Source: Desulfatitalea tepidiphila (lineage in GTDB: Bacteria; Desulfobacterota; Desulfobacteria; Desulfobacterales; Desulfosarcinaceae). From it: a stretch of 64,000 bases of DNA. Below the pieces are notes generated by a model. The model made no database searches. It saw nothing but the letters and a program-made list of their open reading frames with translations, and was not told the origin of the DNA. The translations under genes and the position numbers were made by a program. The DNA is taken from contig NZ_BCAG01000006.1 in assembly GCF_001293685.1 (NCBI RefSeq), positions 62,001-126,000 of the forward strand, written 5' to 3'. The first letter of the stretch is position 1, and every line of letters begins with the position of its first letter. Shown here piece after piece: positions 43,396 to 53,375 of this stretch.

Positions 43396-44823
43396 ATGTT
43401 CGTCAATGGAAAATGGGTCAACGCAGAAAGTGGTCGTACGTTTCCATCGGTCAACCCCGCATCTGGCGACATCATCGCACAGGTGCCGGCGGGGGACGCC
43501 AATGACGCGGCCAAGGCTATCGAAGCTGCGGCCGACGCCTTTCCCCACTGGGCGGCTCAGACCGCTTACCAACGCTCTCAGTTCCTGTACCGGGCCCATG
43601 CCCTGATGATGGAGAAGTTGGACCATCTGGCGGCAGTGATGACCGAGGAGCAGGGAAAGCCGCTCCAGGCCGCGCGTAACGAGGTCAAATATGGGGCCGA
43701 CTTTCTGCTGTGGTATGCGGAGGAGGCCAAGCGGATCTACGGCCAGACGATTCCCTCGTCCAGGGCGGACCAGCGTTTCATGGTGCTGCGTCAGCCGGTC
43801 GGGGTAGTCGGCGCCATCACCCCGTGGAATTATCCCATTTCCATGATCACCCGCAAGGTCGCACCGGCGCTGGCGGCAGGGTGCACCATCGTTCTCAAAC
43901 CCGCCGAAGCCACGCCCTTGTGCGCCAAGGCGGTCTTCGAGATTTTCGAGGCCGCCGGCATGCCCTCCGGCGTCGTCAACCTGGTGACGGCACAGGCGCC
44001 GAGTCCCATCGGCGACACGTTCCTGAAAGATCCCAGAATCCGCAAGCTGACCTTTACCGGATCGACCGAGGTGGGCAAAATGCTGGCCCGGGAAGCGGCG
44101 GCCCAGATGAAACGGGTCTCTCTGGAGCTCGGCGGCCACGCTCCCTTTATCGTGTGCCGCGATGCGGACCCGGTGCATGCGGCCAAGGGACTGGCGCTGG
44201 TCAAGTATCTCAACACCGGTCAGGCGTGCATCAGCCCCAATCGCATTTACGTGCATGCCGATATCATCGATCCCTTTATCGGTGAGTTGACCCAGCGCGT
44301 CTCTGCCATGAAAGCCGGCTCGGGCTTTGATAAGAGCGTGCGCATCGGTCCGCTGGTCAACGATGCGGCCCTGGAGAAGGTCGATCGACAAGTCCAGGAT
44401 GCGATCGCCAGGGGCGCCGGACTGATCGCCGGCGGCCGACGGTTGACGGAAAACGGTCTGGAGCGGGGATTCTTTTATGCGCCGACCATTCTCAGCGGCG
44501 TGACCCCCGATATGACCATCTATCGGGAGGAGACCTTCGGTCCGGTGGCCCCCATCATTTCCTACAACGACGAGGACGACCTGCTGGCCATGGCCAACGA
44601 CACCCGCTACGGGCTGGCTTCGTATGTCTACACCCGTGATTTGAAAACCGCTTTTACCCTGTTCGAAGGCCTGCATTTCGGCATCGTCGGCATCAACGAC
44701 ATCAATCCGACCTCCGCCGCGGCGCCTTTCGGCGGCATGAAAGAGAGCGGGCTGGGCCGCGAGGGCGGCATCGAGGGCATCGAGGAGTATCTGGAGACCA
44801 AGCTGGGCGGATTCTCAATTTGA
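43396..44823 (+). CDS. NAD(P)-dependent aldehyde dehydrogenase (succinate-semialdehyde type)
   Basis: 475 residues from the ATG at 43396 with TGGAGG upstream. The family start MFVNGKWVNAESGRTFPSVN fits; the longer frame reads through gene debris. The cofactor motif is FTGSTEVGK, the general-base glutamate is in VSLELGGHAP and the catalytic cysteine is in NTGQACISPNR. It is closest in style to GabD-like and ALDH-superfamily semialdehyde dehydrogenases (KPAEATPLCAKAVFE). It oxidises an aldehyde to a carboxylate and is followed directly by two CoA-transferase genes that could activate it. Confidence 0.88.
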   Translation: MFVNGKWVNAESGRTFPSVNPASGDIIAQVPAGDANDAAKAIEAAADAFPHWAAQTAYQRSQFLYRAHALMMEKLDHLAAVMTEEQGKPLQAARNEVKYGADFLLWYAEEAKRIYGQTIPSSRADQRFMVLRQPVGVVGAITPWNYPISMITRKVAPALAAGCTIVLKPAEATPLCAKAVFEIFEAAGMPSGVVNLVTAQAPSPIGDTFLKDPRIRKLTFTGSTEVGKMLAREAAAQMKRVSLELGGHAPFIVCRDADPVHAAKGLALVKYLNTGQACISPNRIYVHADIIDPFIGELTQRVSAMKAGSGFDKSVRIGPLVNDAALEKVDRQVQDAIARGAGLIAGGRRLTENGLERGFFYAPTILSGVTPDMTIYREETFGPVAPIISYNDEDDLLAMANDTRYGLASYVYTRDLKTAFTLFEGLHFGIVGINDINPTSAAAPFGGMKESGLGREGGIEGIEEYLETKLGGFSI

Positions 44824-44866
44824 ACATTCCCACGTTATCACCACATTCTATCGGAGAAAAACAGCT

Positions 44867-46084
44867 ATGGCACCCAGCGCGCTGAACGGCGTTAAGATCA
44901 TCGAATTCTGCACCACTATCAGCGGTGCCTATTGCAGCAAATTGATGGCCGACCTCGGGGCGGAAGTGATCAAGATAGAGCCGCCGGTGACCGGAGACGA
45001 AGCGAGAAGAAGGCCGCCTTTCCAGAACGATGACCCGGACCCCGAAAAATCAGGGCTCTTTTTGTATATCAACACCAACAAGTTCGGCATCACCCTCGAT
45101 CCGTCGAAGCCCAAAGGTAAAGAGATCTTTGAGCGGCTGGTCCGCCAGGCGGACATCCTGATCGAAGATCACCGACCCGGCGAGATGGAAGCGATGGGGC
45201 TTGGGTATGAAACATTGAAAAAAACCAATCCCGGTCTCATCATGATGGCCATTACGCCATTTGGGCAAACAGGCCCCTGCAAGGACTATAAAGCCTACCA
45301 GCTGAACATCTCGCACATGAGCGGGCAAGGTTATCTGCTGCCGCTGGTGGCGCCGGACCTGGATCGTCCGCCGGTGCAAATCGGGGGCAACAGCGGCAAC
45401 TTCGATGCCGGGCTGACGGCTTCCCTTGCGGTCATGGCCGCCCTGTTCTGGCGGGGAGCGTCCGGCAAAGGGCAATACATCGGCATGTCGAAAATGGAAG
45501 CCCTGATCGCCATGCAGCGTGTGGAAAGCGTGACGTTTCCCAACAGCGGCATCAATATGAGTCGCAAGGGGGAATCTCTGCGAATGAGCGGCAACGGAAT
45601 ATTTCCGTGCAAGGATGGATTCGTCTCCATCGTGACGCCCGAAGAGCACCAGTGGCAAAACTTCATGAAACTGATCGGCGATCCCCCATGGTCCAAGGAG
45701 CCCTGGTGTCAAAACCGATTTGAGCGCGGCAACCATGCGGAGAAAATCAACGCCTATATCCTGGAGTGGATGAAGGACAAACCCAAGGAGGAGATCTTCA
45801 GAAAAGGCCAGGCGTTCAGCGTGCCGGTGGCACAGGTCAACACGGCCGAAGACGTGGTGTGCTCGCCCCATTTCAATGCCAGGGGGTTTTTCGTGGAAAT
45901 CGACCATCCGGTGATGGGAAAACTGGAGAAATTCCCATCTTCTCCCTACCGGTTCTCCAAAACGCCATGGGCGGTCGCAAGACCGGCCCCACGCCTGGGA
46001 GAGCATAACGAGATGATCTTTCAGGAAAAACTCGGCTACACCACCGAAGATCTGAAAATTTTTAAAGATGCGGGAATCCTATGA
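44867..46084 (+). CDS. CoA-transferase family III (CaiB/BaiF), catalytic Asp replaced
   Basis: 405 residues of the CaiB/BaiF/Frc fold. The start LNGVKIIEFCTTISGAYCSK and GQTGPCKDY are typical. In active members an aspartate sits four residues before a conserved glycine ahead of the ...AAL segment. Here that position is Asn178 (GNFDAGLTASLAVMAAL). The next gene is a second member that keeps the Asp, and the two overlap by four bases. The pair may therefore form one enzyme from an active and an inactive-type subunit. Alternatively D180 could serve. Confidence 0.85.
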   Translation: MAPSALNGVKIIEFCTTISGAYCSKLMADLGAEVIKIEPPVTGDEARRRPPFQNDDPDPEKSGLFLYINTNKFGITLDPSKPKGKEIFERLVRQADILIEDHRPGEMEAMGLGYETLKKTNPGLIMMAITPFGQTGPCKDYKAYQLNISHMSGQGYLLPLVAPDLDRPPVQIGGNSGNFDAGLTASLAVMAALFWRGASGKGQYIGMSKMEALIAMQRVESVTFPNSGINMSRKGESLRMSGNGIFPCKDGFVSIVTPEEHQWQNFMKLIGDPPWSKEPWCQNRFERGNHAEKINAYILEWMKDKPKEEIFRKGQAFSVPVAQVNTAEDVVCSPHFNARGFFVEIDHPVMGKLEKFPSSPYRFSKTPWAVARPAPRLGEHNEMIFQEKLGYTTEDLKIFKDAGIL

Positions 46085-47325
46085 CAACAAGACAAAAAGG
46101 GGAACTCATGGACAATAGCGGCCCCTTGACGGGTATCCGGGTCGTTGAATTCACATCGGCCTGGGCCGGTCCTTACGCCACCTGTCTGCTCGGCTTTCTG
46201 GGCGCCGAAGTGATCAAGGTGGAAAGCCGGCAGCGACCGGACCATTCCAGGATCATCTCTTTTACGACGGGCAAGGCATTTCAAACCCTCGATGAATCGG
46301 AAGTCTTCAACAATTTGAATCTGAACAAGCGCAGCGTCTGCCTGAACCTGAAAATGCCCGAAGCGGTGGAGATCGCCAGAAACCTCATCCAGGTCAGCGA
46401 TGTGGTCATGGAAAATATGCGGCCGGGTGTGGTGCCGCGTCTCGGCCTGGGGTATGAGGAGGCCCGAGCGATCAAGCCGGACATTATCTACATCTCTTCT
46501 TCGGCGTGCGGCCAGACAGGACCGGACAGGGAGTATATCGGCTATGCACCGACCTTTGCCGCCCTGGCCGGATTACCCCATGTGACCGGCTATCCTGATT
46601 GGCCGCCGAGCAACTTTCTCGGCTCCATCGATTTGAGAAGCGCGTGCACATCGGCCTTCGCCATCCTGGCCGCGCTCTATTATCATCAGCAGACCGGAGA
46701 GGGACAGTATATCGATCTGGCCTCCCAGGAGGCCATCGCCACCTATGCCGGCGATATCTTCCTGGACTATGTGATGAACGGGCGGGTTCCCATGCGCCAG
46801 GGGAACCAAAACGCCGTCATGGCGCCGCATAACTGCTACCGCTGTAAGGGCGAAGATAAATGGATCAGCATTGCGGTGGCCACCCAGGCGGAGTGGGAAA
46901 ACCTGTGCCGCGCGATGGGCCGAAGCGACCTCATCGACGATCCCCGGTTTGCCGACAATGCCCGTCGCAAGACGAACGAGGCCGAACTGGACGCCATCAT
47001 GTCCGCCTGGACCGGGGACAAGGATCCCTATGACGTGATGGGCATGCTGCAACATGCCGGTGTCGCCGCCACGCCGTCCATGTCCAGCGAGGCGCTTTTC
47101 AACGATCCTCACCTGAAAGAGAGAAAGGTCTTTCGGCAGGTCGATCATCCCGTCATCGGTAAAAACTGGGTCATTGCACCGCCTTGGCAATTCTCCGAGA
47201 CGCCGGCGGCCATCCGTTCGTGCGGTCCCAGGATAGGGGAGCACACCGAAGAAATCTTCAGGGACTATCTGGGGATGTCATCGGATGAAATCGACAAGTT
47301 GAAAAAAGATAAGGTCATATTCTGA
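46081..47325 (+). CDS. CoA-transferase family III (CaiB/BaiF), active-type subunit
   Basis: 414 residues from the ATG that overlaps the previous stop. A second ATG at 46108 has the better ribosome site (AAGGGGAAC) and fits the family start (SGPLTGIRVVEFTSAWAGPY). The catalytic aspartate is present as D184 in GSIDLRSACTSAFAILAAL. It transfers CoA between carboxylic acids through an aspartyl-CoA anhydride intermediate. Together with the preceding homologue and the aldehyde dehydrogenase it forms a small operon for activating a carboxylate. Confidence 0.87.
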   Translation: MTTRQKGELMDNSGPLTGIRVVEFTSAWAGPYATCLLGFLGAEVIKVESRQRPDHSRIISFTTGKAFQTLDESEVFNNLNLNKRSVCLNLKMPEAVEIARNLIQVSDVVMENMRPGVVPRLGLGYEEARAIKPDIIYISSSACGQTGPDREYIGYAPTFAALAGLPHVTGYPDWPPSNFLGSIDLRSACTSAFAILAALYYHQQTGEGQYIDLASQEAIATYAGDIFLDYVMNGRVPMRQGNQNAVMAPHNCYRCKGEDKWISIAVATQAEWENLCRAMGRSDLIDDPRFADNARRKTNEAELDAIMSAWTGDKDPYDVMGMLQHAGVAATPSMSSEALFNDPHLKERKVFRQVDHPVIGKNWVIAPPWQFSETPAAIRSCGPRIGEHTEEIFRDYLGMSSDEIDKLKKDKVIF

Positions 47326-47343
47326 TCTGCATCTTCTGATTTT

Positions 47344-48843
47344 TTAATCCGCCCATATTCGCGGTTTTCTGCCGGCCCATGGCCGCGCCGCTTCCAGTTG
47401 CGCCGCCAGTTGGAACAGTCTCTCTTCACGGCCGAACGGGGCGATGAAGTGCGTGCCGCAGGGAAGGCCGTCCGGGGTCCAGTGCAGGGGGACGGTCATG
47501 GCCGGCAGGCCGCAAAGGTTGGCCACCTGGGTGAAAGGCGTGCGTTCGAGGCTCTTGCCGGCCAACTGGTCGACGATTCCCGTGGCTTTAAGCAGCCGTC
47601 CAATCTCCAACGTATTGACCACTTTCATCAAAGCTTTTTCGACCGGCGACGGTTGTAATGCACCGATCTTGGCCGGAAGATTCGCTGTGGTGGGTGTCAT
47701 GTACAAGTCATAAGCCTGGAAGAACGCTCCCATCTGTCTTGCAGAGCGGTCCCACGCCCGCATGGCCGCAACGAATTCTCCTGCCGAAACGGCCCGCCCC
47801 AGAAGCCCCAGCGTGTAAGTCGTCGGCTCGACGTCCGAGACCGTGACTTTTCTTCCCAGCACTGCCCGCATCTCTTCCAGGTCGGCGGCCACTTCACCGA
47901 AATTCATGGTCAGGTAGCCTTTGGCAACCGCTTTGCCGTCCACGCCCGTCTGTTTTTCTTCGACGCGATGCCCCAATTCTTCGAGCAATTTGGCCGTTTC
48001 GACAACGGCCTTGACGCATTCGGGATGAACGTATGCCCCGATGGGTGAGGTCACGCTGAAGCCGATGGTCAGCTTCCCCGGAGGGGTTCCAATCGCTTCG
48101 AGATAGGATCCCGAAGGCGGACTGATTTCGTAGGGAGCGCCCGTATCCGGACCTTGGGTGGCGTCCAGGGCGGCGGCGCTGTCGCGCACGGACCGGGTGA
48201 TGACGTGTTCTTGTACAGCTCCCTGCCACGACCACCCGTTGCGTGGGCCGCTGGGGTTCCGGCCGCGTGAGGGTTTCAGGCCGAAAAGGCCGCAGTAGGA
48301 AGCCGGTATCCGAATGCTGCCGCCGCCATCGCCGCCGGCCGCCATGGGCACCATGCCTGCCGCCACGGCCGCTGCGGATCCCCCGCTCGAACCGCCGGGC
48401 GTGTAATCGGTGTGCCAGGGATTGCGGCAGGCTCCGAATACCTCCGGCTCCGTGACACCCATCAGGCCCAATTCAGGCGTGTTGGTCTTGCCCAGGATGA
48501 CCAGACCCGCTTTTTTAAACCGCTTCACCATTTCAGCGTCGTAATCGGGCACGAAATTTCTGTAGGCCTTGGAGCCGCCGGTCATCGGGACGCCTGCATA
48601 GGCGGCCAGCAGGTCCTTCAACAAAAATGGAACGCCAACGAAAGGCCCGTCGGGTAAGGGCCGGGCTGCCGCGCTGCGCCCGGCATCGAACATAGGTGTC
48701 ACCACGGCGTTCAGTTTCGGATTCACCTCCTCGATACGTTCAATCGCCGCCTCACAAAGTTCACTCGCGGTGACATCGCCCCTTTTCACCAGTTCCGCCA
48801 AGCCCATCGCATCATATTGGCCATATTCCTTAAAACCGCCCAT
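47344..48843 (-). CDS. amidase (amidase-signature family)
   Basis: 499 residues, normal for the family. The Ser-cisSer-Lys triad is visible: Lys in [13 protein letters not shown] (about 90), and the serines in the [14 protein letters not shown] stretch (about 150-165) with [13 protein letters not shown]. It hydrolyses a carboxamide to a carboxylate and ammonia. It is convergent with the CoA-transferase pair, 18 bases apart, and may feed acids to them. GatA is unlikely because the partner genes are absent. Confidence 0.88.
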   Translation of the reverse strand: MGGFKEYGQYDAMGLAELVKRGDVTASELCEAAIERIEEVNPKLNAVVTPMFDAGRSAAARPLPDGPFVGVPFLLKDLLAAYAGVPMTGGSKAYRNFVPDYDAEMVKRFKKAGLVILGKTNTPELGLMGVTEPEVFGACRNPWHTDYTPGGSSGGSAAAVAAGMVPMAAGGDGGGSIRIPASYCGLFGLKPSRGRNPSGPRNGWSWQGAVQEHVITRSVRDSAAALDATQGPDTGAPYEISPPSGSYLEAIGTPPGKLTIGFSVTSPIGAYVHPECVKAVVETAKLLEELGHRVEEKQTGVDGKAVAKGYLTMNFGEVAADLEEMRAVLGRKVTVSDVEPTTYTLGLLGRAVSAGEFVAAMRAWDRSARQMGAFFQAYDLYMTPTTANLPAKIGALQPSPVEKALMKVVNTLEIGRLLKATGIVDQLAGKSLERTPFTQVANLCGLPAMTVPLHWTPDGLPCGTHFIAPFGREERLFQLAAQLEAARPWAGRKPRIWAD

Positions 48844-49004
48844 TGAGCTCTCCTTTTCTGTGAATGGGTCAAATCAGGGTTCGAACTGAATACCAGCCAG
48901 CAAATTCGGTCCGGGTGGAACAGGTGCCGATGCCACACGCCAAGCGGTCAAGATATCCGATAAAGCAGGTACATGCGCTGTGATACAGTATAACTTGTTT
49001 TACT

Positions 49005-49832
49005 TCACTTCCAGATTATCGTTGCCGGTTTCCGCTCCGGAAGCCGGCGGTATTTGAATTTCGGATACCCCAGCACCATTGGATAAAAATAGGTATGGCC
49101 GTCGGGCAGGCCGACCGACTGTCGAAGCGGTTGCGAATCCTGTCTGAGGGCCCGGGCGATCAATCCCATCCAACAGGTGCCAAGTCCGCTGGCAACGGCC
49201 GTGAGTTCGAAGTAGGACAGGGCGATGGACAGATCCACCATGCCATTGTCGTAATATCCCGGCGCAGAAGCGATGACCAGGCACGGTGCATGGTGGGTGA
49301 TGGAGTTGATTCCAGCCTCGTAGGCATCGACGAACCTCGGAAAATAGGGTGGCAGATGTTTGCCTGCATCCGATGCCAGCGCGGCTTTCATCCATCCGAT
49401 GGTCAAGTCGGCTATATGTGTCAAATGGGCCGGATCCGCGTGAACCGTCCAGGTCACCAACTGTGAATTGCCGCCGGTGGGAGCGTACCGGGCCGCATCG
49501 ATAAGCGCTTGAATCGTCTCCTTGGCCACCGGCTTATTCTTGAACCGCCGGATGGATCTCCGGGTTCTGAGAAACTGCAATGCCTGCTCCCCGTCGATCG
49601 CCAGGTTCTTTTGAATTTTGGGGCTGTTTTCGATGGGCACCTCTTGGTGGTCGAGGGCATCGTGGGGGCAGACCGCCACGCAATGACCGCACCGAAGGCA
49701 TATCTGGCGGCCCTGCTCGATCATGAAGGGAATACGGTCCTCATCTGTCTGCTTGATAATGTTGGCTGGACACGCCTGCACGCAAAACCCGTCTTTTTTG
49801 CATCTGGTTTCATCAATTTTGATTAGCGTCAT
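49005..49832 (-). CDS. ferredoxin-nitroreductase fusion, Asp-type first cluster
   Basis: 275 residues. The N-terminal ferredoxin domain (about 1-65) has two cluster motifs: CKKDGFCVQACP, where the second cysteine is replaced by Asp as in some archaeal ferredoxins, and a full CLRCGHCVAVCP. The nitroreductase FMN domain (about 85-275) starts LRTRRSIRRFKNKPV and has RYAPTGGNSQ. It probably uses reduced ferredoxin-type electrons to reduce an enoate, nitro or similar group. A paralogue with complete motifs is encoded at 59310-60173. Confidence 0.85.
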   Translation of the reverse strand: MTLIKIDETRCKKDGFCVQACPANIIKQTDEDRIPFMIEQGRQICLRCGHCVAVCPHDALDHQEVPIENSPKIQKNLAIDGEQALQFLRTRRSIRRFKNKPVAKETIQALIDAARYAPTGGNSQLVTWTVHADPAHLTHIADLTIGWMKAALASDAGKHLPPYFPRFVDAYEAGINSITHHAPCLVIASAPGYYDNGMVDLSIALSYFELTAVASGLGTCWMGLIARALRQDSQPLRQSVGLPDGHTYFYPMVLGYPKFKYRRLPERKPATIIWK

Positions 49833-49972
49833 CAGTCACCTCAAAACACTGCTCTCTATGAAAGTGATCCCGGCCGTCGGACGATTCGCGAATCGAATCG
49901 GTCCCTTTGGGAGGGGAGAAGTGGTTGCTGTCCGATCACGATCCACACCCGTCAACAATCGGGTAGCCATGG

Positions 49973-51121
49973 TCATTGCTGTTGGGGTCTGTCCGTCTCC
50001 TTGCCTTTTTCGACCTGTGCGGTCATCCCGGGCGTATCGTCCGCCGGTTTCATGATGATGTAGCGATAGACATAAACTGCCACTGGGACGCCCAACAAGA
50101 CCCCCCAGAGTCCGAACAAGGTATGACCTAAATACAAAATGATCAGGGTCAAAAGGGGATTGATCTTCAGCACGGCAGAAACGATATTGGGGTTCAGGAT
50201 ATAGGCCTCGACCGCATGTATGAAGGCGATCATGATGACGGTTTGGCCCGCAAGCACCATGCCTCCGTCATTGAAGGCCAGCAGCAGGATTGGAACGGAT
50301 GAAATGAAGGTGCCCCAGACGGGAATCAAACCTGCAAAGAAAACGATGCTCGAAAGAAGGGCAATGGGTTGTATCCCCAAGAGCCAGAGGCCTAAAGCGG
50401 TGAAAATGGTGTTTATGATGGCGATGAGTATCTGGGCTTGGAACGTATAACCGACCACCATGGCGAACTGAGCGACACTGTCGGCGGTTTCATCGTAAAC
50501 CTCCTTGAACCGGCTTTGCCGCAATGCCAGAACGCGCGATTTAAGGTTGGGCAAGTCAAGAACGATCAGAAAACTGAACAGCGTGGCAAGCAGGAAATAG
50601 GTGAGAAAATGAGAGATGCGGTTGAAAAAGCCAATCACCAGACCCACAAGGCCCTCATTGCTCAGTCCCAACAAATTTTTCAGGGTAATGGCCTCCTTGA
50701 CGCTTACCAAAAAAGGCGTCATTTGAGGCTGTTTGTGAGCCAACTCGTCCAGATAAAGCCGTATCGCGCTCATCAATTCCGGTAATTTGTTGAAAAAATC
50801 CTTTGCCTCGGTAATGATCCTCGGCATCACCATGATCATCAGACTGGTCACCACAGATACGAACAAAAGATAGACCGCCACGGTCCAATAGTATCGTTTC
50901 AGGCGAAAATGTCTCTCCAGCTTGACCACGGCATTGTTGAAAATATAGGCCAGGATAAAGGTCAGGAAGACGAGTCCGAAAACCTCGCGCACTAAAAACA
51001 GGAGAGCGAAAAAAGCCGCCCAAATGGCCACTTTTTTATTTGCCCGGACAAACTCTGAAAGGTTGATCATACGGATTCCGTAGGCATGTGAGTCCTGGAG
51101 CTTTGCTAACGCCGGGTTCAT
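49973..51121 (-). CDS. AI-2E-family membrane transporter (PerM/TqsA-like)
   Basis: 382-residue inner-membrane protein with about eight membrane helices and the family C-terminal region PLLTLIILYLGHTLFGLWGVLLGVPVAVYVYRYI. An internal ATG (MINLSEFVRANKK) could be the start instead. Family members export AI-2 or act as Na+/H+ antiporters or peptide transporters. Nothing nearby specifies the cargo. Confidence 0.85.
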   Translation of the reverse strand: MNPALAKLQDSHAYGIRMINLSEFVRANKKVAIWAAFFALLFLVREVFGLVFLTFILAYIFNNAVVKLERHFRLKRYYWTVAVYLLFVSVVTSLMIMVMPRIITEAKDFFNKLPELMSAIRLYLDELAHKQPQMTPFLVSVKEAITLKNLLGLSNEGLVGLVIGFFNRISHFLTYFLLATLFSFLIVLDLPNLKSRVLALRQSRFKEVYDETADSVAQFAMVVGYTFQAQILIAIINTIFTALGLWLLGIQPIALLSSIVFFAGLIPVWGTFISSVPILLLAFNDGGMVLAGQTVIMIAFIHAVEAYILNPNIVSAVLKINPLLTLIILYLGHTLFGLWGVLLGVPVAVYVYRYIIMKPADDTPGMTAQVEKGKETDRPQQQ

Positions 51122-51651
51122 GGATCAGTTGTTTATAACCGAGATGAAACCGGCAATCAAATGCCTATCGTTTTTTTGTTGAGCCAAGGGATGATGGTTA
51201 TGTAAAAAGTCGCTGTCGGACGGCGCCGTAAGAAGTTCAAGATCAAGGCGTGCGAAATTCCGTGTCCTGAGGCGTCCTTGTCGTACGCCGCAATAACGAC
51301 GGGATGAGCACAACGCAGATATCGGACGTTTTACGGTGGCGTCAAGGGATGGGGTACGGACGGTCGGATAGGTGGCCGGGTTTTCCTGCATCCGGGGCAT
51401 CCATCTTGATCCGCTTTACCCGTGGTCCCATGAGGATGTATGAGGTATACGACGGCATCCTCAGGCCGCGATGTCGCAGGATCGCCGCAGTCGTAATGCC
51501 TTCGACGCCTTGATTTTGGCAGGACTGTGCTTATCATAGTTTAAACCGGAGCAACGCGAAGGACACTCAGATGTCCGGCTGGTCACACCCAGTGATCGGT
51601 TCCCCGCACCACCTCAGCTCCGGTTCCGCTTTTTTAAGGTCAGCCTTTGTT
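51122..51651. other. intergenic region carrying a repeat
   Basis: 530 bases between the AI-2E gene and a small coiled-coil protein gene. The only clear structure is the imperfect inverted repeat at 51219-51343. Several short open frames in it lack ribosome sites and family resemblance. Confidence 0.5.
51219..51343. repeat. 125-bp imperfect inverted repeat, dispersed-repeat type
   Basis: The left arm (51219-51253, beginning GACGGCGCCGTAAGAAGTTC) and the right arm (about 51308-51343, ending TTTTACGGTGGCGTC) are imperfect inverses of each other. A central part contains a smaller dyad (GGCGT...ACGCC). The form is like that of short non-coding repeats found in many copies in some Desulfobacterota genomes (from memory). 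Confidence 0.55.
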
Positions 51652-51975
51652 CTATTCCCGATCCTTCATCTCTTTTTTGAGGCGCATGTCCACATCCACC
51701 ATTCGAGCCTCGTCCTGGGCGATGTCAAAGACCATCTCCTTGACGCCCAGTTGCTTGGCCAGTTCGTCATTCTGGCTCGCGGAGATGCTTTCAAAAACCT
51801 TATTGCCCAGTTCGGCCAAACGTCGGGTCACTTGTGTCTCCAACCGCGCCTTTTCGCGCCGCAGACGGGTCAGTTCGATCCCTTCACCGGCCTTTTCGGT
51901 GATGGTGTGCACGGCCGCGATGGCGGCGTCGAAACCGGCCTCCATGCCTCTTTGAACTCTATCCCAAAGTTTCAT
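51652..51975 (-). CDS. small coiled-coil protein, unknown
   Basis: 107 residues from the ATG at 51975 (MKLWDRVQRGMEAGFDAA), with GGAGGCGAAA as ribosome site. It is almost wholly helical, with a heptad-rich middle (ELTRLRREKARLETQVTRRL) and no membrane segment. It resembles short stress-related or phasin/YtxH-like proteins in character, but no family is assigned. It appears to be a single-gene unit between the repeat region and the thiolase gene. Confidence 0.7.
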   Translation of the reverse strand: MKLWDRVQRGMEAGFDAAIAAVHTITEKAGEGIELTRLRREKARLETQVTRRLAELGNKVFESISASQNDELAKQLGVKEMVFDIAQDEARMVDVDMRLKKEMKDRE

Positions 51976-52184
51976 TTTCGCCTCCTGTCGTCGATAATTG
52001 TGATAATGATTCATTACTTTTTACAGGACAAAAAAACAGTAATGTTGTAGATGGCCGTGTCAAGGGGGGCATATCAAGCATCCGGAACGCGCCGGCGGTC
52101 AGCGATTCACGCAAGTCCGCACAGATGGGGAGGACGGGGCGGAGGTACGGCCCGCCCCGACGCGGTTCGAAACGAGAAGGTCTT

Positions 52185-53375
52185 CTATCGCAAGAGGTTT
52201 TCCCAAATCATGGTGTAGCCTTGACCGCGGCCCACACACATGGTGGTCAATCCGTAACGCGCCTGGGGGTTTTCCTTGAAAAGCCCTTTGAGGAACGCGA
52301 TCAGCCGGGGGCCCGAAGCGGCCAGGGGATGGCCGTAAGCGATGGCCCCGCCCCAGATGTTGACCCTGGGTTCATCGGGTTTGAGGCCGAAGTGATCGAG
52401 AAAGTACAGGGCCTGAACGGCGAACGCCTCGTTGATTTCGATGATATCCATATCGTCGATGGTCATACCCGCCTTGGCCAGGGCCTTTTCCGTGGCCGGC
52501 ACCGGGGCGATGCCCATGACCCGGGGATCCACCGAAGCGACGGCCGTTGCGATCCAGCGCATGGCGGGCTTGAGTCCCAGTTCGGCGCATTTTTTTGCGC
52601 TGGTCACCAACACGGCGGCCGCACCGTCGTTCAATCCTGAGGCATTGCCGGCCGTCACCCGGCCGCCATTCTCACGGAAGGGGGTTTTGAGGGTCGACAA
52701 ACCGGCCATGTCGGTACCCGGCCGCGGGTGCTGGTCTTTGTCCATGATCTGCCGCGTGCCGTCGGCCAGGGTTGCCTCCACGGGAATGATCATCTCCTTC
52801 ATCTTCCCGGCCTTGATGGCCTCGTCGGCCTTGCGCTGGCACTCTTCGGCATAGGCATCGGCCATCTCCTTGGTAAATTTTGGAAAGCGGTCGTGGATAT
52901 TTTCCGCGGTCATGCCCATGTTGAAGGCCGACGCATCCCCCATCACCTCTTCGGAGCGCGGATGCGCGTCACGCATGTATCCCATGGGAAGGTGTCCCAT
53001 GTGTTCGACTCCACCGCACACCAGAACGTCGGCCATGCCGGCGGCGATATAGGAAGCGCCCAGTCCAACGGCCGTCAGGCCGCTGGCGCACATGCGATCG
53101 ATGGAACATCCGGGCACCTCCCATCCCCAACCGGCCAGCATGGAAATCATTCGGCCGATGGTACCCCCCTGCTCCTTGACCTGATTGGTGACACCCCACA
53201 ACACGTCTTCCACCATGCCGGGCTTCAGGCCGGGGTTTCGCTGGATCAGCGCCTGAAGCAACGGCACGCAAAGATCCTCGGCCCTCGTGGTCCAGAAAAT
53301 GCCTTTTTCGCCCGCCCGGCCGAATGCCGTGCGAACCGCGTCCACCACCACCACGTCGTTTAAGGTTTTATTCAT
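52185..53375 (-). CDS. acetyl-CoA acyltransferase (thiolase)
   Basis: 396 residues from the ATG at 53375, which follows AAGGAGG. The longer frame lacks similarity. The catalytic nucleophile is the cysteine in IDRMCASGLTAVG (about 90). NEAFAVQAL, GGAIAYGHPLAASGPR and the acid/base cysteine in TMCVGRGQG complete the active site. It cleaves 3-ketoacyl-CoA with CoA, or condenses acetyl-CoA. The isolated position suggests beta-oxidation of acyl-CoA made by the neighbouring modules. Confidence 0.9.
   Translation of the reverse strand: MNKTLNDVVVVDAVRTAFGRAGEKGIFWTTRAEDLCVPLLQALIQRNPGLKPGMVEDVLWGVTNQVKEQGGTIGRMISMLAGWGWEVPGCSIDRMCASGLTAVGLGASYIAAGMADVLVCGGVEHMGHLPMGYMRDAHPRSEEVMGDASAFNMGMTAENIHDRFPKFTKEMADAYAEECQRKADEAIKAGKMKEMIIPVEATLADGTRQIMDKDQHPRPGTDMAGLSTLKTPFRENGGRVTAGNASGLNDGAAAVLVTSAKKCAELGLKPAMRWIATAVASVDPRVMGIAPVPATEKALAKAGMTIDDMDIIEINEAFAVQALYFLDHFGLKPDEPRVNIWGGAIAYGHPLAASGPRLIAFLKGLFKENPQARYGLTTMCVGRGQGYTMIWENLLR

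Noticed and set aside
43261-44676. 471-codon minus-strand open frame opposite the aldehyde dehydrogenase
   Set aside because: Antisense shadow. The plus strand has the complete ALDH active site and a ribosome site.
49882-49895. 14-base perfect palindrome CGATTCGCGAATCG between the nitroreductase and AI-2E genes
   Set aside because: Short, with no loop, not followed by a T-run and not at a promoter. It could arise by chance.
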